64,000 nt of DNA. Source: Microvelia longipes (Eukaryota > Arthropoda > Insecta > Hemiptera > Veliidae). The stretch is from NCBI GenBank assembly GCA_018340805.1, contig JACMZG010000008.1, forward strand, positions 31,531,526 through 31,595,525, in the 5' to 3' direction. This document shows, in pieces, positions 37,876 through 49,069 of the stretch. The notes below the pieces were generated by a model. It did not search any database. It was not told the origin of the DNA and was given only the letters and a program-made list of their open reading frames with translations. The translations under genes were made by a program, and so were the position numbers. Position 1 is the first letter of the stretch, and each line of letters starts with the position of its first letter.

Positions 37876-37999
37876 CATGAGGAGAGAAGAGAGGTTTGGG
37901 AGCGAGGGTCTGTGGAGTGGTATCAGATACCTGACTGATGTAGTGATAAGCTGTGTCACTGTCGCATTCTGTCCTCCACACCTCGCTTATCAGCACCAT
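37876..37999 (-). CDS. Candidate upstream exon of the Ser/Thr/Pro-rich gene (weak)
   Basis: On the minus strand 41 codons stay open in one frame, in DNA richer in GC than its surroundings. The piece starts at an ATG directly after a possible acceptor (gggtag) and ends at ATG|gttcgt. The single leftover base fits the phase needed by the exon at 36,355. The peptide has EVWRTECDSD and then a Thr/Pro/Ser segment (DTTPQTLAPKP), similar in composition to the next exon. Against it: the acceptor lacks a pyrimidine tract, the donor is poor, and a better donor inside (CAG|gtatct) gives the wrong phase. Confidence 0.25.
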
Positions 38000-38114
38000 C
38001 TACCCAACATAATATGACAAATTATTAAATCTTGGCAATGAATTTTTAAGTATGCAGATTATATTATATGGTTCTCTTCAGTGTAGTCAATAGACTACCC
38101 TGAAAAGGCAATAG

Positions 38115-38140
38115 CATAAGAAGGCGATAGCCTTCTTATG
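38115..38140. repeat. Perfect 11-bp hairpin
   Basis: CATAAGAAGGC, loop GATA, GCCTTCTTATG. Confidence 0.7.
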
Positions 38141-38337
38141 GTCTAAGAATCTTTTTGTAAATAGGATCTTTTGCATACAGTCCAAGAGCCGGACCATATT
38201 TTGTACTACTTCCGACCAATTTTTTCTGAACATATACCTACCTTAAATTATGAAGAAAAACAAAGTCTGCCTATTCAGAGTGAGGCCCTTCGTATGATTG
38301 CGCAAGCTTAAAATTTTAAATATTCGTACTAATTTCA

Positions 38338-38704
38338 GTTTTCTTGAAATAAGTGGATCCCTGTGGGTCGGGTGTAAAACATAAAGTCAACGTTTTTTAA
38401 AGGTGATCAAATGTATAACAAAACGAGAATTAAATCATAAAAATCCGATGACTTGAACCAAAGTTATGGCTCTTTCAAAAACGCCAAAAACATGGTTAAT
38501 TTACGCAAAGCCAGTAAATTTCTTTGAAAAAATATTTGCATTTTGTGCATTTTTTGGCCATTTAACAAAGGTCATAACTTTAGTTGTAGTTATCAAATTT
38601 CGACAAAAAAAACACTCGTTTTATAGGAAATTTTATCAGCTTTAAAGAATGATTTCTTCGTGTTTTACACACGACCTACAGGGAACCACTTATTGCAAGA
38701 TAAC
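38338..38704. mobile_element. MITE-like element of about 365 bp
   Basis: The inverted ends are about 45 bases long: CTTGAAATAAGTGGATCCCT then GGTCGGGTGTAAAACATAAAG at the left; the right end, reversed, reads CTTGCAATAAGTGGTTCCCT then GGTCGTGTGTAAAACACGAAG. Inner parts are also partly inverted. No coding capacity. Confidence 0.6.
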
Positions 38705-39214
38705 AGGAATTTATGCGATATTCTAATATATTAAGCGAGCATATTCATATGAAGGGGTCAACTCTGGATAGGCCGACTGTGCTTTATTTTCATAATTTAA
38801 GATATATTTAAAGAAAAATTTGGTTCGAAGTAGTAAACAAAACGTAAGATTTTTTAGGCCTGGCTTTTGGCCTAATACGTGAATCGCAATGCCTTGTCTT
38901 ATAAAAACAGCAAAGAATAAGTTTATGAAAATTACAGATTAGGAAAATTCGGATAGTTACAACTGATTACCAAATTATTATAGCCAATTTCAAGCAAGAA
39001 ATTGATTGAGCACGGAAACACGCGAACATATATGAAAACTATTTTTTTTTGTTCTTGATGGCATCACTTTGTTTTTATGGAAAGTCTAAGCTTAGAGTGT
39101 CATCTCCTTTATTCAAGATTCTTGATTTCTTTGCACATTCATAAATACAGATGAGTTTTTTTAGATCTCTGGCAAATTATTATAGCTAGATTGAGTTAAT
39201 TTCCAAACTTTCAG

Positions 39215-39865
39215 CACTGGGTTTGATAAGTAATGCCTTTGATTATCCGTTTTTGGTGTTTGAAGGTCTTTTGAGTGGTTTTCACAAAGTTGTCTGTCTG
39301 TGCGTGTGTGTGTTTGTTATCATCGTAGCTCCGAGTATATTTATGCTAGAGAGTTGTTACGTACAAAAATCAGTATTCCGCTGTAGTTGCGCTCTTCGAA
39401 AATTATTTGTTTATGACGCATTAATGAGTGTGCAAAATTTTTGAAATATCATGAAACGTGAAATAATGATGCGATGCAGCCATGTATAAGACTAACATAT
39501 GAGCCAACTGCTATCTCATTAACAGCATTAGTTCAATTTTTAACAAATTACTTGTGTACGTTTTTAAAGAAAAATATGTTCAAGGATAACAACCCTATTG
39601 AGTTGAAATTTGGTACAAGTATATACTTTTGAGTACACAAAGTTTCGTTTCAATACGACAAGTATATCTATGATTTTGTTGGATCATAAAAGTTAAGCAG
39701 CATTGAGAGAGGTCAATGATACGGGTGACCGCTAAGTATGAAGTGGGTGCTTTTACTATCTGAGGAAGCGAGTCCGAAGACATACTGCCGTAAAAATTGT
39801 ATATTCTGAGGACGAGCGAAGCGAGTAAGAAGCAGGGAGGATAAGCGTAGCGTATAATGTACTGA
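39215..39865 (+). mobile_element. 5S-like repeat family copy, uninterrupted
   Basis: The 5S-like block is at about 39,681-39,740. The stretch GAGTACACAAAGTTTCGTTT (near 39,630) is the empty counterpart of the Harbinger-like insertion site at 49,067/51,891. The tail has the GACGAGCGAAGCGAGT motif. Upstream of about 39,215 the copy is truncated or too diverged to follow. Confidence 0.68.
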
Positions 39866-39984
39866 TAAATGGCAATTATAATCCAAACTCATACAATAAC
39901 CGCGTCTCTAAATCAAAAATCATGAATATGGCATCAAAATTTTTTGTTAGGGTAAGTATATTTGGCAATGCATATAAAACTATA

Positions 39985-39986
39985 AA

Positions 39987-40072
<86 letters not shown>

Positions 40073-40110
40073 ATATATATACATACATACATACATACAT
40101 ACATACATAC
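39985..40110. repeat. TA microsatellite with (ACAT)n end
   Basis: (TA)n followed by about seven ACAT units. Confidence 0.95.
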
Positions 40111-40539
40111 GTATACGCCAAAAATAGTGTACAGTCTATGGGATAAATATGCGCATTTTCCTTGAAAAATCCACTCATCAATTAATAATAATTAGAACAA
40201 AAAATAACAGGAATGGAAAGTTCATGAATGATAGAATAGATGTAAACATATTATATTGTTTTTGTTTCAAATGTATAATCAGTATATCAGATTCAAATGT
40301 TATTATTTTTTGCAAATAAATATTTTAACAAGACTAACCAGGTAATGCTGGGCATGGGAAGGTTTCGGGCTTCTGCCGCAAAAAACTGACTTTTATCAAT
40401 GGAAATGATGTTCCATTAAACAAAAAAACATTAAATTTATTTAAAATTCATAACATTTCGCTTAAAATACGAACTTTCTTGTAGAATATAAATAGAAAAA
40501 AAACTTGAATAGAATAAAAATCCAGTACAGCTTACCTTG

Positions 40540-40600
40540 GATTTTTGTCTCATCTTATTGGGTTCACTACGCTCATTCATGAGCGTAAGCACATAACATA
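40540..40600 (-). mobile_element. 5S-like repeat family, tail fragment, minus strand
   Basis: The reverse complement has GAGCGTAGTGAACCC and GATGAGACAAAAATCCAAGG, matching the family tail. The good-looking splice donor here comes from the repeat. Confidence 0.4.
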
Positions 40601-40629
40601 ATATTTTTTTTTTAATATTATGATATTAA

Positions 40630-41548
40630 ACTTTTACTGAGAAGTTGATATTCCACTACCATAGAATATTTGTCCACGGAAATGTGAATACCATTCTGAA
40701 TAAGATTAGGCAGTAGTATTGGGTACCAAGACTTAGGCAAGTAATCAAAGGAGTAATCAGTAGCTGTGGCTATTGTAGAATAGAGAAGACCAAACCAAAG
40801 CAGCCACAGATGGAACCACTTCCAGACTGCAGGTTGGCGCATCATGTGAGACCTTATTCGTTTACTGGAGTGGACTATTTTGGCCCGTATCACGTGTCAG
40901 TAGGACGTCAAAGAGAGGTGCGATACGGAGTGTTATTTACATGTTTGATGGTGAAAGCTATTCATCTCGAAATCGCTCATTCACTGACTGCTGACAGCAC
41001 CATTTTAGCCATTCGAAGATTTATCAGTCGGTGGGGAGTGCCCTTAGAGTTTTGGTCAGAAAATGGAACGAATTTCAAAAGAGCAAATAAAGAATTGAAG
41101 ATAGCGGTTGTAGAGAACCATTATGAGCAGTTAGAAGAGGAAAATAAAAAAAAAAGGAATTAAATTGAATTTCTTAACTCCAGGTACCCCGCATATGGGA
41201 GGGGCATGGGAAACATTAGTTCGTTCTGTTATACCCGCGTTGAGAGTAACCCCTACAGACCACGTTGTGAAAGATGAAATGTTAAGCCCGCTAATGGCAG
41301 AAGCCGAAAACGTTGTGAATAGAAGGCCGTTAACTGAGGTCCCGATAGAGACATAAGACTAGGAAGCTCTAACACCTTTTCACTTTTTCATTGGAACGGC
41401 AAGTGGGGCACAAATACCAAGGATGTTTACTGGTCTGTATTTGGTAGCAAGAAAGCAGTGGCGGATCACTCAAAGACTAGCGGACCACTTTTGGTCAAGA
41501 TGAATTCACGAATATTTACTAGAACACACCAGAAACTACGCTAAATTA
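40630..41548 (+). pseudogene. Decayed BEL/Pao retrotransposon integrase
   Basis: The order of motifs is that of BEL/Pao polyproteins. An HHCC zinc-binding region comes first (His codons at 40,660 and 40,675, C-x2-C near 40,767-40,778), then MEPLPDCRL, then the integrase core with TGVDYFGP, YGVLFTCL, AIHLEIAHSL, a WSENGTNF box, PHMGGAWE, VVNRRPLTEV and a C-terminal QWRITQRLADHFW segment. It is dead: an in-frame TAG at 40,714, a frameshift in an A-run near 41,150, a TAA near 41,161, a stop near 41,354, and TGA in place of Trp near 41,500. The second acidic residue, normally Asp in SDNGTNF, reads Glu. No LTR, gag or RT was found nearby. Confidence 0.85.
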
Positions 41549-42036
41549 TAAGAAAATGGAGATAATTTATTTTACATATAACAAAAATTTTTGTTTATAC
41601 CTACAAGAAATACATATTTTCTTACAAATATGTAGAGCATACCATGAAGAAAATTACTGAAACATAGAATTAATTTTTTTTCTTTTTTTGTTTTTCAACA
41701 AAGCTTTAATCAATCAATTTTATTGTTCAATCAATCACTATTATGGATTATGGAATACTCTAATTTTCATTTTTCAAAGACACCCGTCTTAAGCCGTTTT
41801 CTGTCTTCATGATGTCTGTCCTTTGATGTCTTAATGTTTTAAGTGCGGATGTAACCACAACTGTGTTTATAGTTTATGCTAAAGTTCTTTTTGTTTTTGA
41901 CAAAATCAACCCAATCAAAATCAACCCTTCGACGCCTAGAATAATGTATAGAATAATTTAAAGAAATCGTTTAAAATCGAAGAGTTGATATATTAAAATT
42001 AAATCAACATCTACTTTAAGCGAATTATGAGGTAGA

Positions 42037-42107
42037 TCATGAAGCGGGAGTTAGACTCGGAATTGTGACCAAAAGCCGTTTCAGAGGCTCATAATCACGG
42101 AAAAATA
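42037..42107 (-). repeat. Relative of the tRNA-like repeat at 26.3 kb
   Basis: It shares GTTTCA-AGG and TAATNACGNAAAAATA with the stretch at 26,338-26,408. The B-box region has decayed (GAGTCTAACTCCCGC on the minus strand). Confidence 0.3.
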
Positions 42108-42445
42108 AGGGCTAAAAACTTTGTATGAATGCATGTATTTCTAGAAGATTTGTATAAAAACTATATCTTCGTCTGATTAATAATTTAAAATCAACCTTGG
42201 GAAGAACAGGAATCTTATTGAAAACCAGGTTATTGTGACATTATAAACCCCGTTTGCTGTGTCTGCAAAGTTTTGAAAAAAATTAGTAAAATTGATTTTA
42301 CTGATTTTACTCGTCATAATTCTTAAATTAGGCGTAAAACAAAATTTGAACTTTGAAATTTGAATTTGAAATTTGAAGCTTTTGTAACCAGCCGTCACTG
42401 TTTTAGCACTGATGAAACACTTATTCAGCACTTATGTAAATTTGA

Positions 42446-42480
42446 AATTTTATATTGTAATGTATTTACAATATAAAATT
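42446..42480. repeat. Perfect 15-bp hairpin
   Basis: AATTTTATATTGTAA, loop TGTAT, TTACAATATAAAATT. Very AT-rich, so chance is less unlikely. Confidence 0.7.
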
Positions 42481-44144
42481 GCATGTTTATAATAAATTGT
42501 CGATTCATGGATTTAATTAGCGTTTAGAAGTATAACTTGAGAATTCATTATAATTTTAAAATCATGGTCGTTTATAAACGGATGGAAACTCCGGCAGTTC
42601 CGCTCAACATTAATTGATAGTAGCTACACTAAATCTTTTACACGATGTAGTTAACTACATGTGAAGTAAAGTCAAGTTGATTAGATATCATTGTTTGTAG
42701 CGTCACGTGCCCCGTTGCATTTATCATGACGTATGACGTAATAAACCTACTAACTTCATACTGTAGATTAAGCACTTTAAGCTGTTTTATACAAGATAAA
42801 ATTAGCTTACGTAAGTTTTAATTATTTTAATTTTAAGTACATATTTTGACACTATTTCGAACCTTTCGTAACGCAATGTTAAGTGCATTAAGTACATTAG
42901 CTTGAGTGCAAACATGCAAGTTGCGTAGTATCCTTAAACAGGCCCGAATGAACGTGAAATAGGCGTCTAGTTATGTTTTATCTCTCACGTAAAAATGAAT
43001 TAGAATTGAGTATAAATCTAATATAAAAACTTAATAGATGCTAAAAAGGTCATCACTATTTCAGTTGATTTTGGGTTTGGTAAAGTTTCCTTACGGGTCA
43101 GGTTTTATTATTTAGTACTTCTTATCAAAAGATTTATTAGACATATCTCAAGACACGAACAACTGGACTGAAGAGATCATATGCTGCGAGTTATATTATC
43201 GATATTTTTATCGCTTACTTATCTTTTTTCTAGATTAATAAATTTTTAAATTTACGCTTTATTTTTATCGACCAATTAAAGTTTTGTTATAAAATAAGCC
43301 TTATCATTACTTCATTGTCATTGATTGGCTACTATAAAGATAATTAAAATGAGCATACTTCTGACATTATTGACGATTGGCATGAAAAATAGCAAGCTTT
43401 TGTAAAACCAGCCACGCACATAGCACAAGTGATACTGAATAAGGTCAGGATCAATCATAAAAAAAAAAAAAAATCATATCATAAATCTATAAGATTTAAT
43501 TATTGTCAAAAGTATTGCACCTAAAACATACCTCTTTATTATTATGAGATCCAGCGTCACAGAAATCTTAAGCTGTGGGTAAACGTGACATTCTGAGAGT
43601 AAGTGAAACGTGTCCGACTTTATGAAGGTAAGTGCCAAATAAACAAATCCAAATTTTGTTTTTAATTCTTAAAGGGTGAGATATTATAAATTTTACCACA
43701 CTCAAAAATTATAAGGTAATATAAAGAAATGCTTCGGAAAAGGAAAATGTAGGGACTAATTTATGGACCATTTTTTGAATTAAATTGCCAAAGGAAAATA
43801 CGTCGCAATAATGAGTTTGCATCCATTTAGGAGGGTTAATTTGATTCGATCAATCTTGTCAAAAGAATCACGAGATTCAGGGCCAGGGATGTTGCAATGT
43901 TGCAGGTCTAAGCTCTCCGTAAACTATAGCACCGCGAAATATATGTAAAATGTGTAGTATATACATACATGTACTTTATGGTAGAAGCACATCAAGTATT
44001 TTTGTTAAGTGAATATAGAAATGGATTTGTATTTTGATGAAAGTTTAATTAAGGAATTGTTATGAATTATTTGGAATTAATAATTAAATGCACTTAAGAC
44101 AAGGCTATGACGAATGATTGAATAAAATAAAAATTGGAATAAAT

Positions 44145-44552
44145 CTGGCCAAGTCTTGCGTAAAAAGTTGTGACAACATAGTTTATGCTAAGTCTATACT
44201 TCTTCTTAATAAACGTGATGGAATTTATTTAATATCTCCACGATATCCTCACTAAAGCTATAATGGAAAACTTTGCTACTTGGCAAGAACTGTAAATAAA
44301 TAACTAATTAGATTATTCCACCCTTTGCCCCAATATTCCAAACTCTGTGCAATACAACACGACGATGAAAATATGGATATATTAATTGCACCACTGCGTT
44401 CTGGCCAAGTCACAAAGTTCTCTGTCAAAGCATCAATGTTGATATCGTGCAGATATTAAGTAAATATATCATTATGTGTATTAAGCATAAGTATAAGCTT
44501 GGCGTAAACTATAATATCACAACTTTTTGTGCAAGACCTTGCCGAATTTTTT
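44145..44552. mobile_element. Foldback element with about 70-bp arms
   Basis: The left arm (GGCCAAGTCTTGCGTAAAAA, GTTGTGACAACATAGTTTAT, GCTAAGTCTATACTTCTTCT) pairs with the right arm (AAGTATAAGCTTGGCGTAAA, CTATAATATCACAACTTTTT, GTGCAAGACCTTGCC). Arms are at about 44,145-44,212 and 44,482-44,552, with a non-coding loop. Confidence 0.6.
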
Positions 44553-47500
44553 ACGGGTTTTTATGTTGGGATGCACTTATCTTAAAACAAGGCTACACAC
44601 ACATTATTGCATAAAAAAGAATCAACATTTATTTAAAATTTTATCCAAATTCAATTCCATTACTATGCCATTAGATGTATGGCAAAATATAGGACTTCAT
44701 AATAATTATAATTTTATCTTACAAATTGATCTTTAGCTAAAACAATTTTTCAACAAATATATGCACAAGAAAATATATGTAAATTAATTATTAATTAGTA
44801 TAAGTTTTGTGTTGAACTACCTACTCCCGTTGCATTTAGATAGTCATTCCCATAATTGTATCTATCATGGGAATTGTAGAAAAAATATAATTCTGATAAA
44901 TCGAAACAAAATATAATAAGACGTTTTTTGATCTAGCCATGATTTTGATAATAATACAAAATTAATACCTACCAAAAATAATTTAAACCGCATTATAAGT
45001 TCGCCAGGACTGTTCGTTCAAATTAAGTAAGTATTTAATACAAAAAATCAAATTACTTTCTTCAAAATGTTAACACTCAAATTATTTTTATTTTTTTAAA
45101 GCAGCATTAAAACACTAAGCTAAAACACACTTGTGCTAAAAGTACTTAGATTTATAATTCACTCTTTTACGAGAAAATAACATAATATTTGATTGAACAA
45201 ATATTTGAAATTTTGTATCACAAACTAATTAAAGATATTATAACTCGTGACTACCGATTAGTTCAAGAGGTCTAGCCGGCATGGACTGTACCTTCGTAAG
45301 CCGTCAGAACTTCAGAAGGATCCAAAAAGAGTATATCGTGCTGTAGTGGGAGGATTTAACATCTAACATTGCAAATAAAACTCCATTTCAAGGACTCCTC
45401 TATATTTTCCACACAAAGAGTTCCTACTAAAAAAGCTATTTTTTGTAGATGCGCTGGCGTTTCCTCCTTTTCAATAAATAATTACTAATCTTTAAAATTG
45501 AATAAATAAAGGATTTATATCATTACTTAAGTATTCTTTTATTCATACAAATCTAAAAAATAAAAAACGTTTATATCTATTGTTAGAATAAAATCAGACT
45601 TATTTTTCATTTGAGTAGTTTTCTTCACTTGGACTTACCTTACTACTTCTACATTAACATAATGATCCTAATCATCACTTTAATTATTATTAAAACATTT
45701 TTTACTGAGCTTTATATTTACATAAATACAATTACAAAATAAGCCATAGTTTTTTTAACAGTTTATGAATGAAGAAATAGTTGCGAAGGAAATGACTAAT
45801 AAGGATGGAAAATATTAAAGATCTTTATGAGTTGTAAAAACAATGGAAAATTACACTTTTTCTTTTATGCTTAAGAAACATTAGTCAAAAGACAAATTAG
45901 GTTAAGAAGTCTTGTTTTGGTAAAATTAATTTTGTTTGTCATTTAATTCCATGACCACCTTGTTTGCTTCATTGAAAGAGTAATACTTTTTTTTAGAATG
46001 TAAAGTGTCTATATTTTACAGCCTGAAAATGTCAGTAAAACGATATTTTTTAAATCGTTTACATTACGTCCGCTGGCTGTAAAATAATTATAAGTTACAG
46101 CCGCCTACGCTTATTGGTAAGTAAAGCTAATAAATTAAAACATTTTTTTTTAATTTTATTTTATTGAATGCACCCCCCAAAAAAATAGTACATGCATCTT
46201 GCATATACTGTTTCTTGGGCCCATGTTGGCTGTAATGGGATTTTATTAATTTGGGAATTATTCGCTCGCTTTGTTCGTCAATAAACACATTCCCGCTGCC
46301 GTAAATTCTCATTTTACAATCAAGTTAAAGTATTTTATTCTCGTATAGTACACAACTTTGTGTGATACTTTTTTTATTTTGTACTTTTATAACATTTTAC
46401 TTTGTCAGTATAATATGTAATATGTAAAATTTGCCTAAGTGCCCAATATAATATTTTGTAATTGTGTTATGTAATTGAATACTTAATTGTTATACTTTTT
46501 ACTAAATGGAAAGAATAACGAAACTCTAGTAAATTGGGCTATCTGTTAGTCCACTTCCTGTAATTGTTCTTAATAATGTCACTAATAAAGGCTTTTATTT
46601 TTAAATTTGTATTTACTTTCGTATTTCCATGGTAAAGTATGAAAAAACTAATCGGGAATAGGATACCTCAAAACATTTCCTTCAAACGTGGGACTCGCTC
46701 CTCAGAATGTCACCTGGCCAAAACCTTAAGGGCATATAACTTCATCAGTCTCACTACGCCTAACCTCAAAATGAAAATTTAGCCTCACATATCAACATTA
46801 TTTTTTTCAACGTTAGCTTTTGAAAGCCTTCTTGAAATTTAGTTCAACCATATAATCACCACAAAAAAAATCCAGGGTTTATAAAAATGTCTATAAACCT
46901 ATAACCTAATGCAAAGACCTTAATCCTCCAGAGTTATTTTTTACTTTGGAGTCCTCATTTGTTTTTAGGTTCGCTATTAATTGCCTTTCAATGCTGACAC
47001 AAAAAGTTACTATTATCCTTATAAAATGTTTTTAACCATGGTCCCGTATTGGGCACGGGATATCATTTTTGTCCGAAATAGGCCAAAGTTTGTACTTTCC
47101 AAGAGACACTTGTTCGCAAGAGATTAAGAATTACAGCCTGATGTAAGTTATAAAGTAATGTTGTAAAGTATTAATCTATATTTATTTTTATAGCTGCATT
47201 ATCTTGAGATATCAACATTGACTGTTTTACACTTCAAATATTCAAATCATATCTTAATCAATCCTTTACGAAAGGCTTAAACTGCTAGTGCATACCAAAC
47301 AAAATCTGACTCAGACCCGAGCGAACTCATTGAATCACAAGATCTTCAACGATTCATATCAAATAAATTTTATTTATAACTTCCTTGAACTCATCACGCA
47401 CTTTACAGCCATTCCATTAATAAGATGTATTGTATCCTGAATAAAAATAAAAACCTTCAAGTACGTTAAGTTTACGCAAATCTGTAAACACTTCGCCGAG

Positions 47501-48007
47501 GCAGAGCTGTACCCATTATAAAAATAAATTTATCAAGATGCTATTTTTTCATTCATTTATTATTTTGATGATCGTGAGCATTTTTATAATTACTAGTTGC
47601 TGATAAGTTATTATATACTTAAGCGTTATTTAATACAAACATAAAAATTAAAAGATACACCTATTATTACATAAAGTATTTACAAAATTATGATATTTTA
47701 ACGTGACCTTTTTGACTTATTTAAAATTTTAAATTGGTTTTAACTAGTATTCAGCACAGTATTAATACTTTATATTTACTAAGCAGGCAGAATGTATTTT
47801 ATACAGTCAATATATTATATGTATCATACCTGTCAATATATACAGGTTAATGTATTATTATTATTTGTATAAATATATTTTTGCTGTAAAGCAATATCCT
47901 ACTATATTTTTAATTTAAATTCTAAAGGTATTAACTAAAATTCTACGGTAAACATATTAATTGGTAATTTAGTAATAAGTACGAGTGTGTATGCATATAT
48001 ATATATA

Positions 48008-48055
<48 letters not shown>

Positions 48056-48892
48056 TAAAGCCCCCTCCTCCCTAACCCAGTAGCTCATTTTCTCTTTTTT
48101 TTAATATTTAGTATTATTTAGTGTATCACGAAATATTATAAAAAATCAGTTCAATTATGTTCACCTCTCCTAAAGCTTACGCTTTGAGCTATCGAGGATT
48201 CGCTTAAAACCTTTGTAAATTCGCTGAAAACTATGTACCGTATAATAAAGAAGATAGCTTCAATACTGTGATCGATCTAAACGCAATATCGTAGTTAGCC
48301 TACCTGATGTTAACTTCATCTTGTGGTTTATTATTACGTGAAATTCATATTAAAAATATAAGATAAACCTCTTGAAATTTCTATGTTGTATTTCAACAGA
48401 GTTCTTAAAAACTGTAAATTAAACACTTGGCTACAATAATCCACAAATAGCAAGTTTACCAGAATCTAGTATACCTAGTTCTCACAGTGTCGAGTTAGTT
48501 CTTCAAAGCATATTATATTATTCTAACATCTAAATCAATTAATAAATATTGTTCAATGACCAATGACTTAATGATTCATTGCCATGTCTGACATAATTAA
48601 ATAAAATCATATTCTATGTTATAGCACTATAAACATTACATCAACATAAAAACGTGATCGTGGGATCGTCTTCATCAATAATACCTTTTTCGTTATTGCT
48701 TATTTTTATAGTTATATTATTACTCACTTAACACACCTACTCCTACACTATTAAGATGAGTAACTTATCGGAATTATAATTATTAGTCCCAGGAGCGACC
48801 TTGTCGAGTTCAGCATAATGTATTTCGAGTGACTTCGAGTAATGCACCGATTATTGTGATGTATTCAAGATCATAGTCACATGATGTGAGAT
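44553..48892. other. Intergenic, AT-rich, nothing coding seen
   Basis: More than 4 kb with no exon, recognisable repeat family or RNA gene apart from the TA tract at 48.0 kb. Short open frames are scattered and unsupported. Confidence 0.5.
47994..48052. repeat. TA microsatellite
   Basis: (TA)n with one AATATAATA interruption. Confidence 0.9.
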
Positions 48893-49069
48893 TTATCACC
48901 ATGTATAAGACTAACAAATATGCCAAGTTTCATCTCATTATCAGCAATTGTTGAAAGTTTATCAAATGACCTGCGAACGTTCTTTTTAAAAAATTGTAAA
49001 TCGGTAAAAATCCAATGGCGTTGAAATTCGGCACAAGTAATACCATTGCGTAATAAATAAGTACACTAA

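Larger units (their letters stand above)
41549..44144. other. Intergenic, nothing coding seen
   Basis: It contains a tRNA-like repeat relative at 42.04 kb and the hairpin at 42.45 kb. No gene. Confidence 0.5.

Noticed and set aside
40540..40600. Perfect-looking minus-strand donor AAG|gtaagc after a short open frame, considered as an exon
   Set aside because: The stretch matches the tail of the 5S-like repeat family, so the site is a chance feature of the repeat.
46060..46125. Possible exon before the donor TTG|gtaagt on the plus strand
   Set aside because: The preceding sequence has stops in all frames within about 20 codons and an inverted GGCTGTAA/TTACAGCC pair; no acceptor.
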